64,000 bases of DNA, from contig NZ_JAUSCF010000010.1 in assembly GCF_030651625.1 (NCBI RefSeq), forward strand, positions 1-64,000, given 5' to 3'. Below the pieces are notes generated by a model. The model did not search any database. It was not told the origin of the DNA and saw only the letters and a list, made by a program, of their open reading frames with translations. The translations under genes and the position numbers were made by a program. Each line of letters begins with the position of its first letter. The stretch's first letter is position 1. Source of the stretch: Hydrogenophaga sp. GTDB taxonomy: Bacteria; Pseudomonadota; Gammaproteobacteria; Burkholderiales; Burkholderiaceae_C. This document shows, in pieces, positions 47,592 through 56,579 of this stretch.

Positions 47592-48656
47592 ATGGCACTC
47601 GTTTCCATGCGCGAACTGCTCGACCACGCCGCAGCCAATGGCTACGGCATTCCGGCTTTCAACGTCAACAACCTGGAACAGGTACAGGCCGTGATGTCCG
47701 CTGCCGACGAGGTGGGCGCACCCGTGATCCTGCAGGCCAGTGCCGGCGCCCGCAAATACGCCGGAGAGCCCTTCATCAAGCACCTGATCCAGGCCGCCAT
47801 GGAAGCCTATCCGCACATTCCGCTGGTCATGCACCAGGACCATGGCACCAGCCCCAAGATCTGCCAGGGTGCCATCGATCTGGGCTTTGGCTCGGTCATG
47901 ATGGACGGTTCTCTGATGGAAGACGGAAAGACCCCCGCCAGCTTCGAATACAACACGGAAGTCACCCGCAAGGTGGTCGAGATGGCGCACAAGGTCGGCG
48001 TCACCGTGGAAGGCGAACTCGGCTGCCTGGGCAATCTGGAAACCGGAGAAGCTGGTGAAGAAGACGGCATTGGCGCCGAGGGCAAACTGGATCATTCCCA
48101 GATGCTGACCGACCCTGAAGAAGCCGCCGTGTTCGTGAAGGCCACGCAACTGGACGCGCTGGCCATTGCCATTGGCACCAGCCACGGCGCATACAAGTTC
48201 AGCCGCAAGCCCACTGGCGACATCCTGGCCATTTCTCGCGTCAAGGAAATCCACGCCCGCATCCCCAACACCCACCTGGTGATGCATGGCTCCAGCAGCG
48301 TGCCACAGGATCTGCTGGACATCATCAACCAGTACGGCGGCAAAATGAAGCAGACTTACGGCGTGCCGGTGTCTGAAATCCAGGAGGCCATCAAGCACGG
48401 TGTGCGCAAGATCAACATCGACACCGATATCCGTATGGCCATGACCGGCGCGGTGCGCAAGTTCCTGGCCGAAAACCCGGAGAAGTTCGATGCGCGCGAA
48501 TGGCTCAAACCGGCCCGTGAAGCGGCCAAACAGGTCTGCAAGCAGCGCTACCTGGAATTCGGCTGTGAAGGCCAGGGCGGCAAGATCAAGGGCGAGTCGC
48601 TGACTGTGATGGCGCAGAAATACGCCAGGGGCGAACTGGCACAGCGGGTGGTCTGA
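47592..48656 (+). CDS. fba: Fructose-bisphosphate aldolase, class II (Calvin-cycle subtype)
   Basis: Encodes 354 residues. Class II zinc ligands lie in [13 protein letters not shown] and in [22 protein letters not shown] contains the conserved glutamate. The pattern [23 protein letters not shown] is typical of the subtype used in both glycolysis/gluconeogenesis and CO2-fixing bacteria. It cleaves FBP to DHAP and G3P. A strong terminator follows after 16 bases, so it is probably monocistronic. Confidence 0.96.
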   Translation: MALVSMRELLDHAAANGYGIPAFNVNNLEQVQAVMSAADEVGAPVILQASAGARKYAGEPFIKHLIQAAMEAYPHIPLVMHQDHGTSPKICQGAIDLGFGSVMMDGSLMEDGKTPASFEYNTEVTRKVVEMAHKVGVTVEGELGCLGNLETGEAGEEDGIGAEGKLDHSQMLTDPEEAAVFVKATQLDALAIAIGTSHGAYKFSRKPTGDILAISRVKEIHARIPNTHLVMHGSSSVPQDLLDIINQYGGKMKQTYGVPVSEIQEAIKHGVRKINIDTDIRMAMTGAVRKFLAENPEKFDAREWLKPAREAAKQVCKQRYLEFGCEGQGGKIKGESLTVMAQKYARGELAQRVV

Positions 48657-48672
48657 GTCCCCGGACGCTACC

Positions 48673-48713
48673 CGCACAAAAAAAGGGCCGCCGCCAGGCG
48701 GCCTTTTTTGTGC
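48673..48713. terminator. Intrinsic terminator after fba
   Basis: GGCCGCC (48686-48692), loop GCCA and GGCGGCC (48697-48703) form a stem extended by A-run/T-run pairing (GCACAAAAAAA with TTTTTTGTGC). The T-run at 48704-48709 follows the stem directly. The symmetry would let it work on both strands. Confidence 0.92.
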
Positions 48714-48791
48714 GTGCCGCCCTTACACCTGGACACGGATGTGCAGGTCCTCCAAGGCGATATGGCCGCTGCAGGGCACAGAATGGGCCGG

Positions 48792-49778
48792 ATGAAATCC
48801 CGCAAGCGGTCCACCAGCTGGGCCAAGCTCTTTGAGCGCAATCTGAAGACCATGACGCGCATGGCCTCCACGTCCACCGCGTCCACCCGGAGACGGGCTT
48901 CGCCTCTGGTGGCTCCATCCACCCTTGCGCCAGGTGGCGGCACCTGGACACCAGGTGTGGCCATGGGCGCCACCGGCATGCGGCGCTTCCGGATTTACCG
49001 GCCACCCGGCATAGCGTTCGGCGAGCGCCTTCCTCTGATGGTGATGCTTCACGGGTGCGGCCAGGACGCGAACCGCTTTGCGCTCAGCACCAAAATGAAC
49101 CAGCTCGCAGCCAGGGAACGTTTTCTGGTGCTGTACCCGGAGCAAGACCGCATCGCCAACGGTCAGGGCTGCTGGAACTGGTTCGCCACCGACAACGGGC
49201 GGGCCTATGGCGAGGCGGCACTGATCATGAATGCGATTGACCAGGCCTGTCTTCTTTATCCGGGCGACCGCACCCGTGTGGCGGTGGCTGGCCTGTCTGC
49301 CGGCGCCAGCATGGCCGCGCTGCTCGTGGCCCGGCATCCGGAACGCTTCAAGGCAGTGGTGATGCATTCGGGCATTCCCCCGGGGACGGCGCATTCCGGC
49401 CTGTCGGCGCTGGGGGCCATGCATGGGCACCGGGAAACCCCGCCGCTGGTGGCGGCCAGCTGGCCCCCCTTGCTGGTGGTCCATGGTGCAGCCGACCACG
49501 TGGTCTCGCCGCAGAACGGTCGGGCGGCTGCGCGTGTCTGGGCCGAAGCGGCCGACGCCCAGGCGGGGGAAGTGCGCAGGGTGCAGCGCGGTCAGCGCCA
49601 TCCGATGCAGGTCACGGACTTCAAGCGACAAGGCCGCACGGTCGCCACGCTGGTGGCGGTGGACCGGCTTGCACATGCCTGGAGTGGTGGCGCGGCCCGT
49701 GAGCCGTACAGCGACGGGAAGGGGCCGGATGCCTCTCGCATGGCCTGGGCATTTGCCTCTCGGCAGTTTCGGAGCTGA
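48792..49778 (+). CDS. PHB-depolymerase-family esterase
   Basis: Encodes 328 residues from ATG 48792; other in-frame ATGs lie at 48708, 48762 and 48783. Family features are PLMVMLHGCGQDANRF (oxyanion region), the nucleophile AGLSAGASMAALL (Ser169), HGAADHVVSP (Asp235) and LAHAWSGG (His295). Related enzymes act on poly- or oligo-hydroxybutyrate or feruloyl esters. No signal peptide is seen, so an intracellular role on storage polymer oligomers is plausible. The N-terminal ~60 residues are basic and Ser/Thr-rich. Confidence 0.9.
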   Translation: MKSRKRSTSWAKLFERNLKTMTRMASTSTASTRRRASPLVAPSTLAPGGGTWTPGVAMGATGMRRFRIYRPPGIAFGERLPLMVMLHGCGQDANRFALSTKMNQLAARERFLVLYPEQDRIANGQGCWNWFATDNGRAYGEAALIMNAIDQACLLYPGDRTRVAVAGLSAGASMAALLVARHPERFKAVVMHSGIPPGTAHSGLSALGAMHGHRETPPLVAASWPPLLVVHGAADHVVSPQNGRAAARVWAEAADAQAGEVRRVQRGQRHPMQVTDFKRQGRTVATLVAVDRLAHAWSGGAAREPYSDGKGPDASRMAWAFASRQFRS

Positions 49779-49801
49779 AGGGAAACAGCCCGGCCTCCGG
49801 G

Positions 49802-49831
49802 TTGAGTCGCTTCGTGCCAACCTGCGATAAT
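49802..49831 (+). promoter_or_regulatory. Candidate promoter upstream of purC
   Basis: TTGAGT (49802-49807), an 18-base spacer and GATAAT (49826-49831) resemble a sigma-70 promoter. Transcription would begin near 49838, only about 11 bases before the terminator hairpin at 49849 and 72 before the purC start. Confidence 0.55.
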
Positions 49832-49848
49832 CCCCAGGAATGGTTCGG

Positions 49849-49880
49849 AGCCCGTTGACTGTTCGGTCACCGGGCTTTTT
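49849..49880 (+). terminator. Intrinsic terminator or attenuator in the purC leader
   Basis: AGCCCG (49849-49854) pairs with CGGGCT (49871-49876), extended internally by TGAC/GTCA, then five T residues. It could terminate readthrough from the upstream esterase, or attenuate transcripts from the promoter at 49802. Its place just after a promoter favours the second, but this is not established. Confidence 0.75.
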
Positions 49881-49909
49881 TATTGGCTGTCACTCACCCG
49901 CGCCCGATC

Positions 49910-50818
49910 ATGACTTCCGCCCTGCACACCTCTGCACTGACCTCCCTGCACCTGCTGGCGCGCGGCAAGGTGCGCGACAACTATGCCGTGGGCAACGACC
50001 GCATCCTGATGGTCGCCTCCGACCGCATCAGCGCGTTCGACGTGATCATGGGCGAGCCGATTCCGGGCAAGGGCCAGTTGCTCACGCAGCTCTCGCTGTT
50101 CTGGTTCGACAAGCTCGGCCCCCACGGCTTGAACATCTGCCCGATCCACCTCACCGGCGAATCGCCCGAGAGCGTGGTCACACCAGCCGAAGTGCCTCAG
50201 GTGGTGGGCCGTTCCATGCTGGTGCAGCGGCTCAAGCCCATTCCGGTGGAAGCGGTTGTGCGCGGCTACCTGGCCGGCAGCGGCTGGAAGGAATACCAGG
50301 AGAGCCAGTCGGTGTGTGGGGTGCCGCTGCCGGAGGGCTTGCAGAACGCCTCCAAGCTGCCCGAGCCCATTTACACGCCGGCGGCCAAGGCGGCCATGGG
50401 CGAGCACGACGAGAACATCACGTTCGAACAGACGGTCGCCATGATCGGACCTGATCTGGCGGTGCAGATCCGCGATGTGTCGATCGCGCTCTACAAGGCG
50501 GCCGCCGCCATCGCCCTGGAAAAGGGCATCATCATCGCCGACACCAAGTTCGAGTTCGGCCTGGACGCGAAGGGCACCCTGGTTCTGATGGATGAGGTGC
50601 TCACGCCCGACAGCTCGCGCTACTGGCCGCTGGAGAGCTACGTGGTGGGCCAGAACCCGCCCAGTTACGACAAGCAGTTCCTGCGCGACTGGCTGGAGAC
50701 GGCACAGGTGGGTGGCAAAGCCTGGGACAAGACCCCTCCGGCGCCGCGCCTGCCCAAGGAAGTGATCGAGAAGACCGCTGCCAAGTACCAGGAAGCGCTC
50801 AAGCGCCTGATGGGTTGA
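49910..50818 (+). CDS. purC: Phosphoribosylaminoimidazole-succinocarboxamide synthase
   Basis: Encodes 302 residues from ATG 49910. Motifs are [13 protein letters not shown] (nucleotide-binding start), [18 protein letters not shown], and [32 protein letters not shown]. It joins aspartate to CAIR in purine synthesis. The upstream in-frame ATG at 49883 lies in the leader after the hairpin. purE and purK are 5 kb downstream, with unrelated genes between. Confidence 0.97.
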   Translation: MTSALHTSALTSLHLLARGKVRDNYAVGNDRILMVASDRISAFDVIMGEPIPGKGQLLTQLSLFWFDKLGPHGLNICPIHLTGESPESVVTPAEVPQVVGRSMLVQRLKPIPVEAVVRGYLAGSGWKEYQESQSVCGVPLPEGLQNASKLPEPIYTPAAKAAMGEHDENITFEQTVAMIGPDLAVQIRDVSIALYKAAAAIALEKGIIIADTKFEFGLDAKGTLVLMDEVLTPDSSRYWPLESYVVGQNPPSYDKQFLRDWLETAQVGGKAWDKTPPAPRLPKEVIEKTAAKYQEALKRLMG

Positions 50819-50927
50819 TCAGACGCGCAAATTCCTGAGGCTCACAGAGAGCGCTACAGTCGCGCACGCGGCACCACCGTTCGGCTCTCGCGCAGATACT
50901 GGCAGGCCTTCCGGATTCGAGGCCGCC

Positions 50928-52046
50928 ATGCGTGATTTGCCCCCCATCGCCCAACTGCAAACCCGCAAGAGCGCCATTGCCCAGAGCCGGGTCGTTCAGA
51001 CCCCCGGGCCGAATGCCCTGGAGCCGGGCGAGGTGCTGTTCGGCCTGCACCGGTTCGCTCTCACAACCAACAACATCACCTACGCGGTGTTCGGTGACAG
51101 CATGCGCTACTGGGACTTCTTTCCCACGGGCGACAGCGAATGGGGCCACATGCCCGTCTGGGGCTATGGCGATGTGATCGCTTCGCGCGCCGAGGGGGTC
51201 GGGCTGGGTGAACGCTTCTACGGTTTTTTCCCCATCGCCAGCCAGCTGCAGGTGAAAGCCGCGTCGATCAAACCCCAGGGCTTCATGGACGGCAGCGAGC
51301 ACAGGCAGCGACTTTCACCCATCTACAACTTCTACAGCCGCTGCAGCGCCGACGACCCGGCCATGCCGCTGGTGTTCGAAGATGCGCAACTGATCGTTCG
51401 GCCCCTGTTCACCACGGCTTTTCTGTGTGCCGACTTTCTGCAGGCGCAGGACTGCTTTGGCGCCCGGCGGATCGTGATCAGCAGCGCATCGAGCAAGACC
51501 GCCTATGCCACCGCGCATTGCCTGAAAGTCGGCAGCGCGGTCGAACGGGTGGGCCTGACTTCGCAGGCGAACCGCGCCTTCGTCGAATCCACCCGCTGCT
51601 ACCACCAGGTGCTGGGTTACGACGCGCTTGATCAGTTGGCCCCGGACGTACCGACCCTCTACCTGGACTTTGCCGGCAGCGTGGCGCTGCGCACAGCCGT
51701 GCGCGAACGCCTGGGCACATCCCTGGTTCACGACTGCGTGGTGGGCGCCACCCAGAACAGCCCGGCCAGCCAGGGCACCCGGTGGCCCGATCCCCGCCCG
51801 GCGTTTTTCTTCGCGCCCGATCAGGGCCAGAAGCGCATGGCCGAATGGGGTGCGTCGGTGTTCAGGGAGCGCCTGGGTCATGCCCAGATCGACTTCCTGC
51901 GAACGGTGACCGAAGGCCCATCACCCTTGCTCACGCTCGCTCACGGACAAGGCTTTCTGGCGGCGGCAACGGTCATCGACGCGCTGGTGGCCGGACAGGT
52001 GGATCCGCGCCAGGGGCATGTGATCAGCCCGGAGGACCCGGCCTGA
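50928..52046 (+). CDS. DUF2855 family protein
   Basis: Encodes 372 residues. The pattern FALTTNNITYAVFGDSMRYWDFFPTG followed by WGYGDVIASRAEGV and a Rossmann-like block IVISSASSKTAYATAHCLK marks DUF2855, a relative of medium-chain dehydrogenase/reductases without the usual zinc ligands. Members are suspected to be oxidoreductases acting on acyl or CoA compounds, without firm evidence. Its 3' end overlaps the convergent LysR gene by 23 bases. Confidence 0.88.
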   Translation: MRDLPPIAQLQTRKSAIAQSRVVQTPGPNALEPGEVLFGLHRFALTTNNITYAVFGDSMRYWDFFPTGDSEWGHMPVWGYGDVIASRAEGVGLGERFYGFFPIASQLQVKAASIKPQGFMDGSEHRQRLSPIYNFYSRCSADDPAMPLVFEDAQLIVRPLFTTAFLCADFLQAQDCFGARRIVISSASSKTAYATAHCLKVGSAVERVGLTSQANRAFVESTRCYHQVLGYDALDQLAPDVPTLYLDFAGSVALRTAVRERLGTSLVHDCVVGATQNSPASQGTRWPDPRPAFFFAPDQGQKRMAEWGASVFRERLGHAQIDFLRTVTEGPSPLLTLAHGQGFLAAATVIDALVAGQVDPRQGHVISPEDPA

Positions 52047-53058
52047 CCCCCCGTTTCTGGGTGCGTGCTCTGTGCGCCAGCACGTCTTCGGTGCCCTGCG
52101 GGTCGTAGCTGGTGGCAAAACCATTTGCCAGTGCTTCCCGCAGGTAGGTCACCAGCGCGGTGACCGCGCGTGGCACATGCGCGGAATAGGGGCGGATGGC
52201 GTAGAGCTGGTCGGCAAAGGAGCCCACGGGCGTCCAGCCGGGCAGCACGCGCACCAGCTTGCCGGCCTGCAGGCTGGCCTGAGCGCTGAAATCCGGCAGG
52301 AGGGCAATGCCCAGTCCGGTCAGAGCGGCGTCGCGCAGCGCTTCGCTGTTGTTGGCCGCCAGTGAGCCAGACACGCGCACCGTGATGCGTTCGCTGGCCG
52401 CAGTGGCGCCCACCGGCTCCAGGGTCCACACCGGCGTGTCCTGCGAACGCGGGTAGTGCAGGCAATTGTGTTGCGCCAGATCGCCCGGCACCGTGGGTGT
52501 GCCGTGCCTGCGCAGGTAGGCGCGGCTGGCCACCAGCACCGATTGGGTACTGCAAAGTTTCCACGCCACATGCGTGTCGGGCGGGTGGGCGGTGTGGCGG
52601 ATGGCCAGGTCAAAACCTTCGGTGGCCAGTGACGACAAGCGATCCGACAGGTCCAGTTCCAGCCGCACTTCAGGGTACTGGCGCAGGAAGCCGGACAGGT
52701 GCGGTACCAGCTGCTGTCGTGCCAGCGCCACCGGGGCCGTCACCCGCAGCAGCCCGCGAGGGGCGCCGGCCGCGTCGCGCACCTGCTCGAAGCTCTGTGC
52801 GATGTGTTCGAACGAACTTCGGGTGTCGTCCACCAGCCGCTGGCCGGCTTCGGTCAGGCGCACGCTGCGGGTGGTGCGCTGCACCAGCGCCACCCCGGCC
52901 ATGCGCTCCAGCTCGGCCATGCGCTGGCTCATGGCCGCCTTGCTGACCCCCAGGCGGGCGGCGGCGCCCGTGAAGCTGCCTTGCTGGGCCAACACGGTGA
53001 GCCAGTGGAAGTGGCCCCAGAGCTCGGGATGCCGGTCGTGGATCTTTTGTGGATTCAT
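52024..53058 (-). CDS. LysR-family transcriptional regulator
   Basis: Encodes 344 residues from ATG 53058 (MNPQKIHDRHPELWGHFHWL). The helix-turn-helix is GSFTGAAARLGVSKAAMSQRMAELERMAGVALVQRTTR, and the effector domain spans about 100-310. It probably controls the divergent mmsA gene: an inverted repeat with LTTR character lies between them. The in-frame upstream ATG at 53085 would run through that operator. Confidence 0.92.
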   Translation of the reverse strand: MNPQKIHDRHPELWGHFHWLTVLAQQGSFTGAAARLGVSKAAMSQRMAELERMAGVALVQRTTRSVRLTEAGQRLVDDTRSSFEHIAQSFEQVRDAAGAPRGLLRVTAPVALARQQLVPHLSGFLRQYPEVRLELDLSDRLSSLATEGFDLAIRHTAHPPDTHVAWKLCSTQSVLVASRAYLRRHGTPTVPGDLAQHNCLHYPRSQDTPVWTLEPVGATAASERITVRVSGSLAANNSEALRDAALTGLGIALLPDFSAQASLQAGKLVRVLPGWTPVGSFADQLYAIRPYSAHVPRAVTALVTYLREALANGFATSYDPQGTEDVLAHRARTQKRGVRPGPPG

Positions 53059-53064
53059 GATGCG

Positions 53065-53086
53065 ATTGTTCACCGATATGAACAAT
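53065..53086. promoter_or_regulatory. LTTR-type operator between lysR and mmsA
   Basis: ATTGTTC (53065-53071), eight bases and GAACAAT (53080-53086) is a perfect 7-bp inverted repeat. It lies seven bases upstream of the LysR start and about 54-75 bases before the predicted mmsA transcription start, the usual recognition position for LysR activators. Confidence 0.6.
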
Positions 53087-53104
53087 CCGTTCAGGTTTTT
53101 GGCC

Positions 53105-53133
53105 TTGTGCGGGACGGGTGGTGTTTCTACACT
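53105..53133 (+). promoter_or_regulatory. Predicted mmsA promoter
   Basis: TTGTGC (53105-53110), 17 bases and TACACT (53128-53133) form a moderate sigma-70 promoter 60 bases upstream of the mmsA start. The weak -35 suits activator dependence. Confidence 0.5.
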
Positions 53134-53192
53134 GGGGGCATGCCGACGTTTTTCGTCGCTCCTTCTTGTTTTTCTCCCTGTCAGGACACCTC

Positions 53193-54701
53193 ATGACCAC
53201 CGCCATTGGCCACTTCATTCAGGGCGCCGCCAGCGCCGGCAGCAGCGTTCGCGCACAGGATGTGTTCAACCCCGCCACCGGTGCCGTCACCGGTCGGGTG
53301 GCGCTGGCCAACGGCGCCGATGTGTCCGCCGCCGTGGCTTCCGCCCAGGCCGCGTTTCCCGCCTGGGCCGACACGCCACCCATCCGCCGCGCGCGCGTGA
53401 TGTTCAAGTTTCTGGAACTGGTGAACCAGCGCAAGGACGAACTGGCCCACCTGATCACCGCCGAACACGGCAAGGTGTTCACCGACGCACAGGGCGAGGT
53501 GGCGCGCGGCATCGACATCATCGAATTCGCCTGCGGCATCCCGCAATTGCTCAAGGGCGATTTCACCGATCAGGTTTCCACCGGCATGGACAACTGGACG
53601 CTGCGCCAGCCGCTGGGCGTGGTCGCCGGCATCACGCCATTCAACTTCCCCGTGATGGTGCCCATGTGGATGTTCCCGGTGGCGATTGCCGCAGGCAACA
53701 CCTTCGTGCTCAAGCCCAGCCCCATTGACCCCAGCGCCAGCCTGTTCATGGCCGAACTCCTCAGGCAGGCCGGGCTGCCGGACGGTGTCTTCAACGTGGT
53801 GCAGGGCGACAAGGAAGCCGTGGATGCGTTGCTGGTGCACCCGGACGTGAAGGCCATCAGCTTCGTGGGCTCCACGCCGATTGCCAACCACATCTACGAG
53901 ACCGGCGCGCACCATGGCAAGCGCGTGCAGGCCCTGGGCGGCGCCAAGAACCACATGGTGGTGATGCCTGATGCCGACCTTGATCAGGCGGTGGACGCGC
54001 TGATCGGCTCGGCTTATGGTTCGGCCGGCGAGCGCTGCATGGCCATTTCCGTGGCGGTGCTGGTGGGCGACGTGGCCGACAAAATCATGCCGAAGCTCGT
54101 CGAGCGCACGAAGGCACTCAAGGTGCTCAACGGCACCAACCTGGCTGCAGAAATGGGCCCCATCGTGACCGCGGCCGCGCATGCACGCATCACTGGCTAC
54201 ATCGAGGCCGGCCAGAAGGAGGGCGCCAGGATGCTGGTGGACGGCCGCCGCTTTGACGCCAGACAGACCGGTGATGGCTGCGAGCGCGGGTTCTGGATGG
54301 GCGGCACATTGTTCGACCATGTGACCATCGACATGAAGATCTACAAGGAAGAAATCTTTGGCCCGGTGCTCAGCTGCGTGCGCGTGCCCGATTTTGCGAA
54401 CGCCGTGCAGATCATCAACGACCACGAGTTCGGCAACGGCGTGAGCTGTTTCACCCGCGATGGCAATGTGGCCCGTGAGTTCGCGCGTCGCATCCAGGTG
54501 GGCATGGTCGGTATCAACGTGCCGATCCCCGTGCCCATGGCATGGCACGGTTTCGGGGGCTGGAAGAAGAGCCTGTTTGGCGACATGCACGCCTATGGCG
54601 AAGAGGGCGTGCGCTTCTACACCAAGCAGAAATCCATCATGCAGCGCTGGCCCGAGTCGATTGGCAAGGGCGCTGAATTCGTGATGCCCACGGCGAAATA
54701 A
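53193..54701 (+). CDS. mmsA: Methylmalonate-semialdehyde dehydrogenase (CoA-acylating)
   Basis: Encodes 502 residues from ATG 53193. The catalytic cysteine is in [14 protein letters not shown] (Cys282). The position of the usual ALDH general-base glutamate is Asn ([10 protein letters not shown]), the hallmark of CoA-acylating [22 protein letters not shown] is also typical. It makes propionyl-CoA in valine catabolism or acetyl-CoA from malonate semialdehyde. The divergent LysR gene is the likely regulator. Confidence 0.95.
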   Translation: MTTAIGHFIQGAASAGSSVRAQDVFNPATGAVTGRVALANGADVSAAVASAQAAFPAWADTPPIRRARVMFKFLELVNQRKDELAHLITAEHGKVFTDAQGEVARGIDIIEFACGIPQLLKGDFTDQVSTGMDNWTLRQPLGVVAGITPFNFPVMVPMWMFPVAIAAGNTFVLKPSPIDPSASLFMAELLRQAGLPDGVFNVVQGDKEAVDALLVHPDVKAISFVGSTPIANHIYETGAHHGKRVQALGGAKNHMVVMPDADLDQAVDALIGSAYGSAGERCMAISVAVLVGDVADKIMPKLVERTKALKVLNGTNLAAEMGPIVTAAAHARITGYIEAGQKEGARMLVDGRRFDARQTGDGCERGFWMGGTLFDHVTIDMKIYKEEIFGPVLSCVRVPDFANAVQIINDHEFGNGVSCFTRDGNVAREFARRIQVGMVGINVPIPVPMAWHGFGGWKKSLFGDMHAYGEEGVRFYTKQKSIMQRWPESIGKGAEFVMPTAK

Positions 54702-54708
54702 CGACTTC

Positions 54709-55037
54709 CCCCTGCGCCGCTGCGCGGCTTCCCCCCTCTCCTACGCGCCTTCGGCGCTCGGAGGGGGGACGCACCCTGTGGACGGGCCAAGCCAGATCCA
54801 CGGGTGCCCTGGAATGAGGCACTTCGCTCCGGACGGGTAGTTGGTTCGGAATTCTGGGTTTGCTCCCGCTCTCATTTCCGTTCGCCCTGAGCCTGTCGAA
54901 GGGTTCACCCACACGCTGGTATGTCTGCGGCGAGAGGGGTGAAGTGACCGTTCCCTTTGGCTTGCCCAGGGCCTGGCGAAGAGCGCCTTGACAGGCACCT
55001 CGGCCAGAACCCCTCTGTTCGGGCCCGGGCCCCCAGT
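54709..55037. repeat. Gene-free spacer with two repeat types
   Basis: At 54709-54830 a family copy has GCGCCGCTGCGCGGCTTCCC, CGCCTTCGGCGCTCGGAGGGGGG and GGGCCAAGCCAGATCCACGGGTGCCCTGGAA. At 54879-54906 lies TTCGCCCTGAGCCTGTCGAAGGG, a short repeat word widespread in proteobacterial genomes. No coding sequence is recognised between mmsA and the convergent cnoX gene. Confidence 0.75.
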
Positions 55038-55946
55038 TCAGCTCAACACCACACTTGACAGCCGCCGGCGGTAGGTGGCCACGGTGGGGTCTTCCGGTGG
55101 CACCTGGCCTTCGGCCACCTTGGGCTTGGGTGGTTCGATCACGTCGAGGATGGCGATGTAGGTCTTGCGGGCCAGGTCTTCGTTCCAGGTCTTGTCGCGC
55201 ATCAGGATGTCGAGCAGTTCGTCCATGGCTTCGGTCCAGCGGCTCTGGGCCATGAGCAATTGGGCCAGGGCGAAGCGGCTGTCGAAGTCGCGTTTGTTGG
55301 TGGCGATGGCGGCGCGCAGTTCGGCGTCGCGTTCGGTGGGGCTGGAGACTGCCACCTGTGCATCGCGTGCGGCCATCCAGCGCTGCAGCGAATCCAGGCG
55401 CCGCACCGCTGCGGCTTTGGCGATCACCGGGGCAAAAGCGACCTTGGCGTCGTCGTCCCTGCCCAGATCCAGCAGCAGTTTGACCAGATCGAAGCGCGCG
55501 TCGTCGTTGTTGGGGTCGGTCTGCACGGCCTGCTGCAGCTTCTCCAGTGCGCCTTCGGTGTCGCCTTCGGCCAGTGCGTCCAGTGCTTCTTCCTCAGCGG
55601 CTTCGGCTTCGACCGCTTCGGCGGTGGGCACGTGCTTGTCCAGAAACGCCTTGATCTGGCCTTCGGGCAGGGCGCCCATGAAACCATCCACAGGCTGGCC
55701 GTTCATCAGCAGCACGCAGGTCGGAATGCTCTTGATGCCGAAGGCACCTGCGAGCTGCTGCTCCTGGTCGGAATCGATCTTCACCAGCTTGAAGCGGCCG
55801 GCGTATTCGGCCTCCACTTTCTCCAGCAGCGGGCCGATCACCTTGCAGGGCCCGCACCAGGGGGCCCAGAAATCCACCAGAACGGGGGTGTGCATCGAGG
55901 CTTCGATGACCTCGGTTTCGAAGTTGGCGATGGTGACGTTGATCAT
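55038..55946 (-). CDS. cnoX: CnoX/YbbN-type thioredoxin with TPR-like domain
   Basis: Encodes 302 residues from ATG 55946 (MINVTIANFETEVIEASM). The thioredoxin domain has a full FWAPWCGPCKVIGPLL active site (Cys31, Cys34), unlike the E. coli protein, which has lost one cysteine. It is followed by helical repeats (AEGDTEGALEKLQQAV; DSRFALAQLLMAQSRWTEAMDELLDI). The family forms chaperone-redox hybrids that pass clients to GroEL/DnaK. The in-frame extension to 56066 reaches into the purE control region and is unlikely. Confidence 0.92.
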   Translation of the reverse strand: MINVTIANFETEVIEASMHTPVLVDFWAPWCGPCKVIGPLLEKVEAEYAGRFKLVKIDSDQEQQLAGAFGIKSIPTCVLLMNGQPVDGFMGALPEGQIKAFLDKHVPTAEAVEAEAAEEEALDALAEGDTEGALEKLQQAVQTDPNNDDARFDLVKLLLDLGRDDDAKVAFAPVIAKAAAVRRLDSLQRWMAARDAQVAVSSPTERDAELRAAIATNKRDFDSRFALAQLLMAQSRWTEAMDELLDILMRDKTWNEDLARKTYIAILDVIEPPKPKVAEGQVPPEDPTVATYRRRLSSVVLS

Positions 55947-56086
55947 GGAAGAGACTCGGGTGATGGGCCTGCAGCGGAAGCTGCGCGGGCCGGAAACGTA
56001 AAATCGACACTTTACCGGAGCCGGGCACCCTTGCTTTGGCCCGCTTCCCGTACCGGCCGGCTTCAAGCTCGGCCAAAGGCACCCTC

Positions 56087-56575
56087 ATGAACCCCATTCA
56101 AGTGGGCGTGGTCATGGGTTCCAGCAGCGACTGGGACACCATGCAGCACGCCGTGCAGATCCTCAAGGACTTCGGCATCGCGCACGAGGCGCGTGTGGTC
56201 TCGGCGCACCGCATGCCCGACGACATGTTCGCCTACGCCGAAGCCGCCGGCGGTCGCGGCCTGAAGGCCATCATCGCCGGTGCAGGCGGCGCGGCGCACT
56301 TGCCGGGCATGATCGCGGCCAAAACGGTGGTGCCGGTGCTGGGCGTGCCGGTGCAGTCCAAGGCACTGTCGGGTGTGGATTCGCTGCATTCCATCGTGCA
56401 GATGCCCAAGGGCGTACCGGTGGCCACGTTTGCCATCGGCCAGGCCGGTGCGGCGAACGCGGCGCTGTTTGCCGTGGCCCTGCTGGCCAATGAAGACCCG
56501 GCCTTGCGTGCCAGGCTGGAAGCCTTTCGCGCTGCACAGACCGAGGCAGCACGTGCCATGGTTCTTCCCACCTGA
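56087..56575 (+). CDS. purE: N5-carboxyaminoimidazole ribonucleotide mutase
   Basis: Encodes 162 residues from ATG 56087. [14 protein letters not shown] at the start and the [10 protein letters not shown] and [11 protein letters not shown] segments are diagnostic of class I PurE. It converts N5-CAIR to CAIR. It diverges from cnoX across 140 bases, and purK starts four bases after its stop, so they form the standard purEK operon. Confidence 0.97.
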   Translation: MNPIQVGVVMGSSSDWDTMQHAVQILKDFGIAHEARVVSAHRMPDDMFAYAEAAGGRGLKAIIAGAGGAAHLPGMIAAKTVVPVLGVPVQSKALSGVDSLHSIVQMPKGVPVATFAIGQAGAANAALFAVALLANEDPALRARLEAFRAAQTEAARAMVLPT

Positions 56576-56579
56576 ACCC

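Noticed and set aside
53181..54590. Long minus-strand open frame opposite mmsA
   Set aside because: Antisense shadow of a conserved dehydrogenase with no recognisable protein features.
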